Shown in pieces: positions 16,322 to 25,140 of a stretch of 64,000 nucleotides of DNA. A program made the translations under genes and the position numbers. The DNA lies in the NCBI GenBank assembly GCA_913054135.1, contig CAJXJK010000008.1, forward strand, positions 62,001 through 126,000, in the 5' to 3' direction. The DNA is from an uncultured Flavobacteriales bacterium (lineage in GTDB: Bacteria; Bacteroidota; Bacteroidia; Flavobacteriales_D; Crocinitomicaceae). Position 1 is the stretch's first letter. Every line of letters starts with the position of its first letter. Under the pieces are notes generated by a model. The model saw only the letters and a program-made list of their open reading frames with translations. It did not search any database and was not told where the DNA came from.

Positions 16322-16981
16322 GTGAACGAAGGTCTACCCATATCTAACAACTTTGACATTCTCTTTTGGGTACTGATGCTTTCGAACCTAGTATTCTTTG
16401 CGATTCTAAAAACGACTCAGCCAAACTACTTGCGATCTTTATTCACTACTGTCATTTTAAACAGACAATTAATGCAAAATGTTCAAGAAGATTTGAAGAT
16501 TCAGACGATTCCAAGCTTCTTATTGACCTTTAGCTACTTTAACTGTTTAGCGATCATTCTTGGATTTATAGCGAACGAACCTCATAATGATTTCACGCTT
16601 TTTTTCCTTCTGATTCTCTGGTCGGCAATGGTATTAAAATGGCTAGTGATGATTGGCATATCATTCGTTAGCCAAACCAAATCTGGGATTCAAGAACATC
16701 TTTATAATCACGCTCTCTTTTTTCAGTTCGGAGGTTTAATTTTGACTCCAATTTTAATATTCACTCACTTCTTTCCTGAAAGCTGGCAATATCCTATCTC
16801 AATCGGTTTGGCAGCAATAGTTGTTTGTCTAATATTTTTACGGGAAATACAGTCTTTAATTAGATCTCTCAAGGCACGTGTTAATCCTTTATATATTATT
16901 TTGTACCTTTGCACGCTTGAATTATTGCCCTTGCTGTTGATTATACATGCATTAGCCAGTAATTACGAGAGAATAAATTAA
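16322..16981 (+). CDS. DUF4271 integral membrane protein
   Basis: This 219-residue protein has five or six hydrophobic segments (for example FDILFWVLMLSNLVFFAIL and ILYLCTLELLPLLLIIHAL). It resembles DUF4271 proteins, which in Bacteroidetes commonly sit directly before hemD. The function is unknown. The start is a GTG at 16322, and no earlier ATG is in frame nearby. It runs directly into the hemD frame. Gap 16167-16321 between the divergent gcdH and this gene shows no clear motif. Confidence 0.72.
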   Translation: MNEGLPISNNFDILFWVLMLSNLVFFAILKTTQPNYLRSLFTTVILNRQLMQNVQEDLKIQTIPSFLLTFSYFNCLAIILGFIANEPHNDFTLFFLLILWSAMVLKWLVMIGISFVSQTKSGIQEHLYNHALFFQFGGLILTPILIFTHFFPESWQYPISIGLAAIVVCLIFLREIQSLIRSLKARVNPLYIILYLCTLELLPLLLIIHALASNYERIN

Positions 16982-16996
16982 TTGTCGAAGGATTTT

Positions 16997-17743
16997 ATGA
17001 GTGTAAAAACAATCTTAGTTTCTCAACCGAAACCAGAAAGCGAAAAATCACCTTATTTTGACTTAGCTGATAAGTACAAATTAAAGATTGATTTCAGACC
17101 TTTTATTAATATCGTTGGAGTAACATCAAGAGAATTTAGAGATCAAAAGATTGAATTAGGGATGCATACAGCAGTGATACTTACTAGTAAAACAGCTGTA
17201 GATCACTTTTTCAGAATTGCAGAAGAAACTAGATTTAAAGTGCCTGATGCAATGAAGTACTTTTGCATGTCTGAAGCGGTTGCTTATTATTTACAGAAGT
17301 ATGTTGTTTACAGAAAAAGAAAAATCTTCTTTGGAAAGCAAAACATCAATGACTTAATGGATGTGTTGAAAAAACACAAAGATGAGCGCTACCTTTTACC
17401 TTGTTCTGATATTCTAAGAAAAAGAATTCCAGATGCATTGGATGAAAATGAAATCAACTTCTCAAAACTAGTTCTTTATAGAACAGTTGCAGCTGATTTA
17501 TCTGACTTAGAGAATGTGTACTATGATTTATTAGTATTCTTTTCTCCTTCAGGAATTGAGTCATTATTGAAAAACTTTCCTGAGTTCAAACAAAACAAAA
17601 CTAAAATTGCAGCATTTGGACCGACTACGGCAAATGCGGTAAAAAAATATAATTTACGATTAGACATTCATGCTCCATTACCTGCGGCACCTAGTATGTC
17701 AATGGCAATTGAGCAATTTATTAAGACTGCTAAGAAAAAGTAG
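16997..17743 (+). CDS. hemD: uroporphyrinogen-III synthase
   Basis: HemD closes and isomerises hydroxymethylbilane to uroporphyrinogen III, the branch point to haem and cobalamin. The 248-residue protein starts MSVKTILVSQPKPESEKSPY at the ATG at 16997. The frame is open 15 bp further to a TTG, which I consider unlikely. The family segments AVILTSKTAVDHFF, YDLLVFFSPSGIESLL and IAAFGPTTANAVK match HemD, with the FSPSG and GPTTA loops as the most typical. It follows the DUF4271 gene directly and ends in an intrinsic terminator. Confidence 0.88.
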   Translation: MSVKTILVSQPKPESEKSPYFDLADKYKLKIDFRPFINIVGVTSREFRDQKIELGMHTAVILTSKTAVDHFFRIAEETRFKVPDAMKYFCMSEAVAYYLQKYVVYRKRKIFFGKQNINDLMDVLKKHKDERYLLPCSDILRKRIPDALDENEINFSKLVLYRTVAADLSDLENVYYDLLVFFSPSGIESLLKNFPEFKQNKTKIAAFGPTTANAVKKYNLRLDIHAPLPAAPSMSMAIEQFIKTAKKK

Positions 17744-17759
17744 CCTTACTCTACAAATG

Positions 17760-17796
17760 AAAAAAGCCCTTTGACCTCAAGTTAAAGGGCTTTTTT
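17760..17796 (+). terminator. intrinsic terminator after hemD
   Basis: AAAAAAGCCCTTT (17760-17772) pairs with AAAGGGCTTTTTT (17784-17796), a 13-bp perfect stem around an 11-nt loop. The T-run serves rightward transcription, 17 bp after the hemD stop. The matching A-run would also let it work leftward. Confidence 0.85.
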
Positions 17797-17924
17797 CAAA
17801 TAATAGCCCAACACATCTAAATCATTGTTAGAAACAAGACGTTAATAAGTTTTTGCTCGCTAACTATCAGATTTTACTCTCATTGATAGAGAAATTTCTA
17901 AATTTACAGTTCATCAATAAAGAG

Positions 17925-20414
17925 ATGGAAAAAGAAACCGAAAGTAAAGCAGGATTTTTTAGTCGATTATTTAAAAAGTCTGAGGCTAAAGATGACTCCA
18001 ATAAACTTGGCAAGAAAACACGCCGAATGATTATAATAATTGTTTGGATAGGAGCATTTATGCCTCTTTTTGCAATCTTATTTGGATTGTACTCAGCCAG
18101 TGGATCAATACCATCTCACGAAGAATTGGCGAACCCACCAGACAAACAAGCTTCAATTATTTACTCCTCTGATGGACAAGAGATGGGTAGATTTTGGAGT
18201 GTCAACAGAAAAAGTATTGATTACAAGAGAATTTCACCTTACGTAGTGAACGCACTTATTGCAACTGAGGATGAAAGATACTACGAGCATGCTGGAGTTG
18301 ACTTCAAAGGATTGAGTAGAGCAATCGGAAAAGGAATCATGGGTCAAGATGGTGGCGGAGCATCAACCATTACCCAACAATTAGCTAAGCTTCTTTACAC
18401 AGTTACTGACACAGTAAATGGCGGAGTATCTAAAGATAAATGGGATAGACTTCAACAAAAATTTGGAGAGAATATTTTAGCCGTTCGATTAGAGAAAGCA
18501 TATACGAAAGAAGAAATCATTACCATGTATTTGAACAATTTTGACTTCTTGTTCAATGCAGTTGGAATTTCATCAGCATCTCAAGTTTACTTTAATACAA
18601 CACCTGATAGCCTGAAAATTGAAGAAGCTGCAATGCTTGTCGGGATGTGCAAGAATCCAGGACTTTACAACCCTCTTAAATTTCAACTTGAAACAAAGTA
18701 TGATGATGATGAGGCTGGCCGAGAAAAAAGATCAAAAGATAGCACCAACGCCTACAACCGAAGAAACACTGTTTTACAGCAATGGCTTAAAAATAGTGAA
18801 GCAGGTAATGAGGCACTAACGGTCAAAATCACTCAGGCTCAATATGATTCAATCAGTAAATTACCAATAGTTGTTGATTACCAAAAGGTTGATCACAAAG
18901 AAGGATTAGCACCTCACTTCAGAGAAGTACTAAGAGGTGAACTGACCAAACGCTTTAACGAAACTGATGAAGACGGGAATTATGTTCTCAGCAAACCTGA
19001 TGGCACTCCCTATAACATCTACAAAGATGGTTTAAGAATTTATACTACCATTGATTCTCGTATGCAAGCACATGCTGAATGGTCTGTACAAGAATATATG
19101 TCTAACACATTGCAAGAGGCTTTTGACGACAATAATTCTAAAATGAGACGTCCACCATTTGGGAACAACAGAGAAGTGACGGATGAAAGAATTGCAAACA
19201 TTATGAATAGAGCAGTTCACGATTGCGCCCGTTATAAGAATATGGAAGCTAGAGGAGTTGCAGAAGATGAAATCATTGAGAGTTTTGAGAAGCCAACTAA
19301 CATGAAAATCTTTTCTTATTGGGGAGATATTGACACGGTTATGACTCCTTATGATTCTATCAAATACTACAAAAGTATTTTGCAATGTGGTTTGATGTCA
19401 ATGGACCCTCAAACTGGATTTGTTAAAGCCTGGGTGGGTGGACCTGACTTTACACACTTTGCATATGACCACGTAAAACAATCTAAACGTCAGGTAGGAT
19501 CTACCATTAAACCTTTCGTTTATGCCGCGGCTATTTATCTGGGAATCATTGATCCATGTACACCATTTGCTGATATTGATTATTGCGTAGACATCCCCAA
19601 AGGAGAACGAAGAATGGAATCATGGTGTCCGAAAACTGGAACTAAAAACACTGGAGAACTAATTGCCGCCAAGTGTGGGTTAGCGGGATCTTTGAACAAT
19701 ATTACTGTTGCTGTAATGAAAGCCATGGGTCCAAGTGCAGGTCCTGCAACTATGAATAAACTATTGAGAAATGTAGGAATCAACATTCAAGAAATGGAAG
19801 CTGTGCCTGCTATGTGTTTAGGACCAATGGATGTGTCACTTTATGACATGGTCGGAGCTCAAAGCACATTTGCCAACAAAGGTCTTCACATCAAACCAAT
19901 TTATGTAATGCGTGTTGAAGATAGAAACGGGAATGTATTGATTGATTTAGAATATGAATTGAAAGAAGCAATGCCTGAAGACTTAGCCTACACTATGCTA
20001 AATATGATGAAAGGTGCCGTAACTGGAGCAGGAAACGTTCACCAAGGCGGACGAGTGTATGCGACTTCATCAAGATTAAGATCACCTTCGTATGATTATG
20101 GTGGACTAAAATATCCGATAGCAGGAAAAACAGGAACTACAAATGGAGCCTCTGATGGATGGTTCATGGGCCTAACTCCTGAACTAGTTACTGGTGTATG
20201 GGTTGGAGCAGATGACAGAGATATTCACTTCAAAAACTTTACTTGGGGACAAGGTGCACGAATGGCTTTACCAATTTGGGGTTACTATATGAACAAAGTT
20301 TATGATGACCCTAACCTCAAGATTTCTACAAAAGATTTCGAAGCACCTGCTCAATATGATAATTCTATCTTCAATTGTAGCAAAACAGATGGAGGATCTG
20401 ATCCCTTTTTATAA
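17925..20414 (+). CDS. penicillin-binding protein 1A, bifunctional transglycosylase/transpeptidase
   Basis: This class A penicillin-binding protein of 829 residues polymerises and cross-links peptidoglycan. It has a short cytoplasmic tail, one membrane helix (about residues 36-58), then a GT51 glycosyltransferase domain with EDERYYEHAGVDFKG and GGASTITQQLAKLLY. The transpeptidase domain has all three active-site motifs: the STIK serine motif (GSTIKPFVYA), the SLNN motif and KTGTTNGASDG. I chose the ATG at 17925 (MEKETESKAGFF); the frame upstream to 17853 looks non-coding. No terminator is seen after the stop, and the CoA-transferase genes follow after 57 bp. Confidence 0.92.
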   Translation: MEKETESKAGFFSRLFKKSEAKDDSNKLGKKTRRMIIIIVWIGAFMPLFAILFGLYSASGSIPSHEELANPPDKQASIIYSSDGQEMGRFWSVNRKSIDYKRISPYVVNALIATEDERYYEHAGVDFKGLSRAIGKGIMGQDGGGASTITQQLAKLLYTVTDTVNGGVSKDKWDRLQQKFGENILAVRLEKAYTKEEIITMYLNNFDFLFNAVGISSASQVYFNTTPDSLKIEEAAMLVGMCKNPGLYNPLKFQLETKYDDDEAGREKRSKDSTNAYNRRNTVLQQWLKNSEAGNEALTVKITQAQYDSISKLPIVVDYQKVDHKEGLAPHFREVLRGELTKRFNETDEDGNYVLSKPDGTPYNIYKDGLRIYTTIDSRMQAHAEWSVQEYMSNTLQEAFDDNNSKMRRPPFGNNREVTDERIANIMNRAVHDCARYKNMEARGVAEDEIIESFEKPTNMKIFSYWGDIDTVMTPYDSIKYYKSILQCGLMSMDPQTGFVKAWVGGPDFTHFAYDHVKQSKRQVGSTIKPFVYAAAIYLGIIDPCTPFADIDYCVDIPKGERRMESWCPKTGTKNTGELIAAKCGLAGSLNNITVAVMKAMGPSAGPATMNKLLRNVGINIQEMEAVPAMCLGPMDVSLYDMVGAQSTFANKGLHIKPIYVMRVEDRNGNVLIDLEYELKEAMPEDLAYTMLNMMKGAVTGAGNVHQGGRVYATSSRLRSPSYDYGGLKYPIAGKTGTTNGASDGWFMGLTPELVTGVWVGADDRDIHFKNFTWGQGARMALPIWGYYMNKVYDDPNLKISTKDFEAPAQYDNSIFNCSKTDGGSDPFL

Positions 20415-20471
20415 TTTTTTAGTCTAAATTTCATTGCTTTGAAGTATCTTCAAGGTCTTAAGTAATTTCAG

Positions 20472-21170
20472 ATGAATAAAGTTGTAAATAACGTTGAAGA
20501 AGCACTTGAAGGAATTCAAGATAGCATGACACTCATGCTTGGCGGATTTGGATTGTGCGGAATTCCAGAAAATAGTATCGCCCAACTAGTAAAATTAGGC
20601 ATCAAAGATTTGACTTGTATCTCAAACAATGCAGGTGTAGATGACTTTGGCTTAGGGTTATTGCTTCAAAAAAAGCAAATCAGAAAAATGATTTCCTCTT
20701 ATGTTGGTGAGAATGACGAATTCGAACGCCAAATGTTAAGTGGAGAACTTGAAGTTGACCTGATACCTCAAGGTTCATTAGCAGAAAGATGCAGAGCAGG
20801 TGGAGCGGGGATTCCTGCATTTTATACGCCAGCTGGTTATGGAACTGAAGTTGCTGAAGGAAAAGAAATCAAAGACTTTAATGGCAAACCACATATTTTA
20901 GAAAGTGCTTTAACGGCAGACTTTGCTTTTGTAAAAGCTTGGAAAGGTGACACAGAAGGGAATTTAATTTTCAAAGCAACCGCTAGAAACTTTAATCCAA
21001 TGATGGCAATGGCAGGTAAAATTACTGTTGCAGAGGTTGAAGAACTAGTTCCAGCTGGTGAATTAGACCCTAATTTTGTGCATACTCCTGGAATTTTCGT
21101 TCAAAGAATTTTTCAAGGTGAACGCTACGAGAAGAGAATCGAACAAAGAACAGTAAGGCAAAAATCATAA
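20472..21170 (+). CDS. scoA: 3-oxoacid CoA-transferase subunit A
   Basis: This is the alpha subunit (232 residues) of a succinyl-CoA:3-ketoacid CoA-transferase, which activates acetoacetate with CoA from succinyl-CoA. The N-terminal [13 protein letters not shown] and the later [15 protein letters not shown] are typical of subunit A. It lies 3 bp before the gene for subunit B. The 20415-20471 interval holds only a short 6-bp inverted repeat (TTGAAG/CTTCAA, 20439-20453), of uncertain meaning. Confidence 0.9.
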   Translation: MNKVVNNVEEALEGIQDSMTLMLGGFGLCGIPENSIAQLVKLGIKDLTCISNNAGVDDFGLGLLLQKKQIRKMISSYVGENDEFERQMLSGELEVDLIPQGSLAERCRAGGAGIPAFYTPAGYGTEVAEGKEIKDFNGKPHILESALTADFAFVKAWKGDTEGNLIFKATARNFNPMMAMAGKITVAEVEELVPAGELDPNFVHTPGIFVQRIFQGERYEKRIEQRTVRQKS

Positions 21171-21173
21171 GCA

Positions 21174-21830
21174 ATGGGACTAGATAAAACAGGTATTGCG
21201 AAAAGAATTGCGCAAGAATTAAAAGACGGATGGTATGTCAACCTTGGAATCGGTATTCCTACTTTGGTTGCAAATTTCATCCCTGAAGGAATTGAAGTAG
21301 AGTTTCAATCTGAAAACGGAATTTTAGGAATGGGACCTTTTCCTTTTGAAGGAGAAGAAGATGCAGATTTGATAAATGCCGGTAAGCAAACAGTAACTCT
21401 AAATAAAGGAGCTGTGATATTTGACTCAGCCACTTCATTTGCAATGATCAGAGGACAGCACGTCCAACTAACAGTTTTGGGAGCAATGGAAGTTGCTCAA
21501 AACGGAGATATTGCAAACTGGAAAATACCAGGCAGAATGGTTAAAGGAATGGGAGGAGCAATGGATTTAGTTGCTTCGGCTCAAAATATAATTGTAGCCA
21601 TGATGCACACCAACAAAAAAGGTGAATCTAAACTACTCAAACAGTGTAGCTTGCCGCTCACAGGAGTTGGCTGTGTGACGAGAGTGGTAACAAATTTGGC
21701 CGTTCTTGAAATAAAAGGAGGAAAATTTCATTTAATAGAAAGAGCTCCTGGAGTTAGTGTTGACGAAATTATCGCAGCAACAGAAGGTGAAATGATTGTA
21801 CCGTCTGAGGTGCCAGAAATGACAATATAA
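21174..21830 (+). CDS. scoB: 3-oxoacid CoA-transferase subunit B
   Basis: This is the beta subunit (218 residues) of the same CoA-transferase. It contains the catalytic glutamate in SENGILGMGPFPF, the residue that carries CoA as a thioester, preceded by NLGIGIPTLVANFIPEG. INAGKQTVTLNKGAVIFDSATSF also matches the family. It is separated by 3 bp from scoA and by 3 bp from the FAD enzyme that follows, so all three are likely on one transcript, although the third gene has no obvious metabolic link. Confidence 0.9.
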   Translation: MGLDKTGIAKRIAQELKDGWYVNLGIGIPTLVANFIPEGIEVEFQSENGILGMGPFPFEGEEDADLINAGKQTVTLNKGAVIFDSATSFAMIRGQHVQLTVLGAMEVAQNGDIANWKIPGRMVKGMGGAMDLVASAQNIIVAMMHTNKKGESKLLKQCSLPLTGVGCVTRVVTNLAVLEIKGGKFHLIERAPGVSVDEIIAATEGEMIVPSEVPEMTI

Positions 21831-21833
21831 GGT

Positions 21834-23264
21834 TTGGAGAATAAGAAAGTTGCAATAATAGGGGCAGGACCCGCAGGCATAACAGCTGCATACGAATTAG
21901 CAAAAAAAGGAATCGAAGTTGAGGTCTTTGAGGCTGGAGCTGAAGTTGGCGGACTGTCTAAAACAATAGATCTTTGGGATCAAAGGGTTGACCTTGGTCC
22001 GCACAGATTTTTTAGCAATGACACTAAGGTCAATAATGTTTGGCTTGAAGTAGTTGGAAAAGACTACAAAATGGTGGATCGATTGACTAGAATCTATTAC
22101 AAAAAGAAGTTTTACTACTATCCCCTGAAACCATTTGACGCGCTCAAAAAACTCGGAATAGGCACTGCGTTTATGTGTGTTATGAGTTATATGAAAGAAC
22201 GCATCTTTCCTACTAAAAAAGACGGTTCATTTGAAACTTGGGTTATCGGTCGTTTTGGATGGAGATTGTACTCAATATTTTTTAAAACATACTCTGAAAA
22301 GCTTTGGGGAATCTCATGTAAAGAACTTGATGAAGATTTTGCGGCTCAAAGAATTAAGAAATTATCGCTCTTTAGTGCCGTTTGGAACGCAATGTTTCCT
22401 GGCAAAAAGAACAAACACAAAACTTTAGTTGACCAATTCGCTTATCCACTTGATGGAACAGGAATGGTTTACGAAAGGATGAAAGAGAAGATTGAAGAAA
22501 AGGGTGGGAAAGTTCATTTGAAAACTGCGGTGAAGAAAGTGAATTGCAAAGGTGCCAAAGTTGACTCACTTGAATTAGTGAATGGGGAAACGAAAACATA
22601 CGATCACATTATTTCGTCTATGCCAATAACGCACCTCATCAACAATATGGATGAAGTACCTGAAGAGGTAATTGACGCCAACTCTCAATTGAAATTTAGA
22701 AATACCATTCTGGTCTATTTAAAAATTGAAGGTGAAGAGGTTTTCCCAGACAACTGGTTATATGTTCACGCTAATGATCTTGAAATGGGAAGAATTACCA
22801 ACTTTTGTAATTGGGTTCCTGAAATTAATAACGGTCAAAAATCTACCATTGTTGTTGCCGAATATTGGGCATATGACACAGATGAATTGTGGAACAAAAC
22901 AGATGCTGAATTAATTGAATTAGGCAAAAAAGAATTGAGACAAACAGGATTAATTAAAGATCTTGATATCTCAGAAGGTCACGTTATTAAAATTCCAAAA
23001 TGTTACCCAGTTTATAGTACAGGATACAAAGTTCCTTTAAAATTGGTTGAATCTCACTTAGGCTCAATTGATGGATTATCAGTGATAGGAAGATATGGTG
23101 CTTTCAAATACAACAATCAAGATCATTCTATTTTAATGGGGATTTTGGCTGCCGAGAACATTGCTGAAGGAGCTTCAAATAATCTTTGGGAAATAAATAC
23201 GGATTACGAAGATTATCAAGAAAAATCTACGATTACAGAATCTGGTTTAAGCCATGACGAATGA
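21834..23264 (+). CDS. FAD-dependent oxidoreductase, UDP-galactopyranose mutase/protoporphyrinogen oxidase-like
   Basis: This 476-residue flavoprotein has the Rossmann motif AIIGAGPAGITAAYELAKKG (about residues 8-27) and GGLSKTI. The segment VDLGPHRFFSNDTKV is typical of a flavin amine-oxidase-like group that often stands in glycan gene clusters. The C-terminus keeps a second flavin contact, VIGRYGAFKYNNQDHSILMG. The start is a TTG at 21834; no ATG, GTG or better codon is nearby, and the TTG leaves the glycine-rich motif at the right distance. It overlaps the polytopic membrane protein at 23261 by 4 bp, so the two probably act together, perhaps in surface polysaccharide or lipid-linked sugar metabolism. 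Confidence 0.8.
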   Translation: MENKKVAIIGAGPAGITAAYELAKKGIEVEVFEAGAEVGGLSKTIDLWDQRVDLGPHRFFSNDTKVNNVWLEVVGKDYKMVDRLTRIYYKKKFYYYPLKPFDALKKLGIGTAFMCVMSYMKERIFPTKKDGSFETWVIGRFGWRLYSIFFKTYSEKLWGISCKELDEDFAAQRIKKLSLFSAVWNAMFPGKKNKHKTLVDQFAYPLDGTGMVYERMKEKIEEKGGKVHLKTAVKKVNCKGAKVDSLELVNGETKTYDHIISSMPITHLINNMDEVPEEVIDANSQLKFRNTILVYLKIEGEEVFPDNWLYVHANDLEMGRITNFCNWVPEINNGQKSTIVVAEYWAYDTDELWNKTDAELIELGKKELRQTGLIKDLDISEGHVIKIPKCYPVYSTGYKVPLKLVESHLGSIDGLSVIGRYGAFKYNNQDHSILMGILAAENIAEGASNNLWEINTDYEDYQEKSTITESGLSHDE

Positions 23265-24880
23265 AAAAACTGTTAGCAGATAATAAATTTCACCTGCTTG
23301 CAATTGCTATCATTTTTACGCTTTTCATTTGTAGCATTTTTGTTCGTGTTAAAGAACTTAATGCTGACCTTTCAGCCGAACAGGAATGGATCACATCTCA
23401 TATTCTTATAACTAATCATGTTTGGGAAGAAGGTGGTGGACCCTCTAATTATCATTTCAGTCCAGTTTACACATTTGATGGCGCAGGAAACAAAGGTATT
23501 CATTGTTTAGGTGGAGTTCAAGATGAGGATGGCGACCAATACTACGTTTCATACCCTCCCTTCGCATTTTTATTCGCCTACTACTCTACCAAAGTTCTTG
23601 GCGGATCAAACATTTATTCAATCAGAGCAGTGGGCCTGATTGTACATTTCTTCTGCTGCCTCCTACTCTATTTAACATTTAAGAAACTGCATAATAAAAA
23701 AGGTGATTTCATAGCCATATCTGGTATAACTGTGGTTCTTCTTTATCTTTTTAGCGCCGGCACATTATGGATGCACAGCATACTCTACTTTTCAGACATG
23801 CTAGTTCAGCTCTTCGTCATCTGGACACTCTATTTGGCGGTTAAAATATTCAAATCAGAGAAAGAGAAGAATAGGACCTTACTTCTATCTATTGGGATTA
23901 TTGTTTTTCTGGGATGTTATACAGAATGGCTAGCTGTATTTCTTGCCTTCACATTAGGTTTAACTTTTTTGATTTTCTTTTTTAAGAGTAAAAAAAGAAT
24001 GTATTTACATGCATTTCTCATTGTTGGATTTTCAGCTGCACTTTCGATCTCAACGACGGTAGTACAGTACAGTTCAATTGCAGGATTTGACGCTCTGAAA
24101 GAGGTCTCAATGAACAAATATGATGAGCGATCAGGACATGAGAATGCTGAAATTTCAGCAGCCGGATTTAACACAGACAACCCTGAGGCGTTTGAATTCT
24201 TAATCAACAATCTGACACGTAATTTCTGGATGGTAGAAGGAATTTTTGTGATCGTAGCGATTGCATTTGTCCTCTTTCTTCTTTGGGCAAAAACTCGAAG
24301 AAAAATTAAATCTGTGAAGATTAAACTTGTCTTATTGGCAGTTCTGTTCACCTCAATATTGATGCATTATTATTTCTTCTTCAACTTTAATGCTCTGCAT
24401 AATTTTTCAAACCTCAAAACGGGTTATCTCATAATAATGATAATCGGAACCTTAGTTCTTTTCATGGAAGAAGGAATTACTTTGATTTGGAAAGCAGCAT
24501 TGACATTGTTTGTAGTGATTATCATTGGAATCAAACTACCAAATGCCTTTGAGCGTTTTCATACTTTTTGCGAAGAAGCACCTCATGCCCAATATTATAA
24601 ATTCTCAGCTGACTATGTTCGTGAACATTCGTATGACGAGGCTTACGTTTTTAACAACCTACCTTACAATTTAGCTGAATACATGTACAGGGCAAAACGT
24701 ATTCCGTTCAGGGTGAGTGACACATCTCAAGTTAAACCGTTTATGGATTATTTTGAGACAGACTATTGTCAATATTACCATCATGACGTTTTAGAGCTCA
24801 AGTATGTGCTAGAATATGAAAGAATTGACGACTCAATAAGGGTCGTTAAAAAAACCGAAGTTCAAGCTACCACGCCTTAA
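23261..24880 (+). CDS. polytopic membrane protein, GT-C glycosyltransferase-like
   Basis: This 539-residue protein has about ten to eleven predicted membrane helices. The first luminal loop carries EQEWITSHILITNHVWEEGG, with an acidic pair such as GT-C enzymes use near their catalytic site. The layout (TM1, large loop, many TMs, then a soluble C-terminal segment after FEDCQYY-like positions) resembles PMT/ArnT-type membrane glycosyltransferases, but no decisive signature is present. It is translationally coupled (ATGA) to the preceding flavoenzyme. The transferase assignment is inference from topology. Confidence 0.6.
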   Translation: MKKLLADNKFHLLAIAIIFTLFICSIFVRVKELNADLSAEQEWITSHILITNHVWEEGGGPSNYHFSPVYTFDGAGNKGIHCLGGVQDEDGDQYYVSYPPFAFLFAYYSTKVLGGSNIYSIRAVGLIVHFFCCLLLYLTFKKLHNKKGDFIAISGITVVLLYLFSAGTLWMHSILYFSDMLVQLFVIWTLYLAVKIFKSEKEKNRTLLLSIGIIVFLGCYTEWLAVFLAFTLGLTFLIFFFKSKKRMYLHAFLIVGFSAALSISTTVVQYSSIAGFDALKEVSMNKYDERSGHENAEISAAGFNTDNPEAFEFLINNLTRNFWMVEGIFVIVAIAFVLFLLWAKTRRKIKSVKIKLVLLAVLFTSILMHYYFFFNFNALHNFSNLKTGYLIIMIIGTLVLFMEEGITLIWKAALTLFVVIIIGIKLPNAFERFHTFCEEAPHAQYYKFSADYVREHSYDEAYVFNNLPYNLAEYMYRAKRIPFRVSDTSQVKPFMDYFETDYCQYYHHDVLELKYVLEYERIDDSIRVVKKTEVQATTP

Positions 24881-25040
24881 TTTGATCTAACGAAGCTTTC
24901 TTTTCGCCTTCCCTCAAACTAACTTCCTTGACTCCTATCGTCACCGAGTGCTGCAATGCAGAATCTGAATAGTATTCACTGTATAAATCAGCAGTAAGCA
25001 TCTTATCACTCACATCAACTACGAAAACAACTTGACTCAT
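24867..25040 (-). CDS. possible 57-residue small protein
   Basis: An ATG-initiated frame of 58 codons fills most of the gap between the membrane protein (ending 24880) and the WD40-caspase gene (starting 25141), on the opposite strand. It begins MSQVVFVVDVSDKMLT and ends with a Trp codon and TAG. The composition is like a soluble small protein (beta-strand, then charged helix), and codon use looks like its neighbours. It overlaps the preceding gene's tail by 14 bp. No family is recognised. The 16-bp palindrome at its start could be its operator. Confidence 0.4.
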   Translation of the reverse strand: MSQVVFVVDVSDKMLTADLYSEYYSDSALQHSVTIGVKEVSLREGEKKASLDQIKAW

Positions 25041-25055
25041 ATCTCAAGTGAGATA
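25040..25055. promoter_or_regulatory. 16-bp palindrome upstream of the small ORF
   Basis: TATCTCA (25040-25046) and TGAGATA (25049-25055) are perfect inverted arms around AG. A further TGAGATA occurs at 25105-25111, in front of the WD40-caspase gene. It may be an operator shared by divergent transcripts, and could be chance in AT-rich DNA. Confidence 0.35.
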
Positions 25056-25109
25056 ATTTTCAACTAACAATGGAATAAAAATTGCAAACTTAATCACCTA
25101 TATATGAGA

Positions 25110-25117
25110 TACATTTC
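25110..25117 (+). promoter_or_regulatory. -7-like element upstream of the WD40-caspase gene
   Basis: TACATTTC differs from the Bacteroidetes consensus TAnnTTTG at its last base. It lies 23 bp before the ATG at 25141. It is weak evidence, given for completeness. Confidence 0.25.
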
Positions 25118-25140
25118 ATAGATTTATAGTAAGGAAAAAC

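Noticed and set aside
20439-20453. TTGAAG/CTTCAA inverted repeat before scoA
   Set aside because: Six-bp arms are expected by chance in AT-rich DNA, and no second copy was found.
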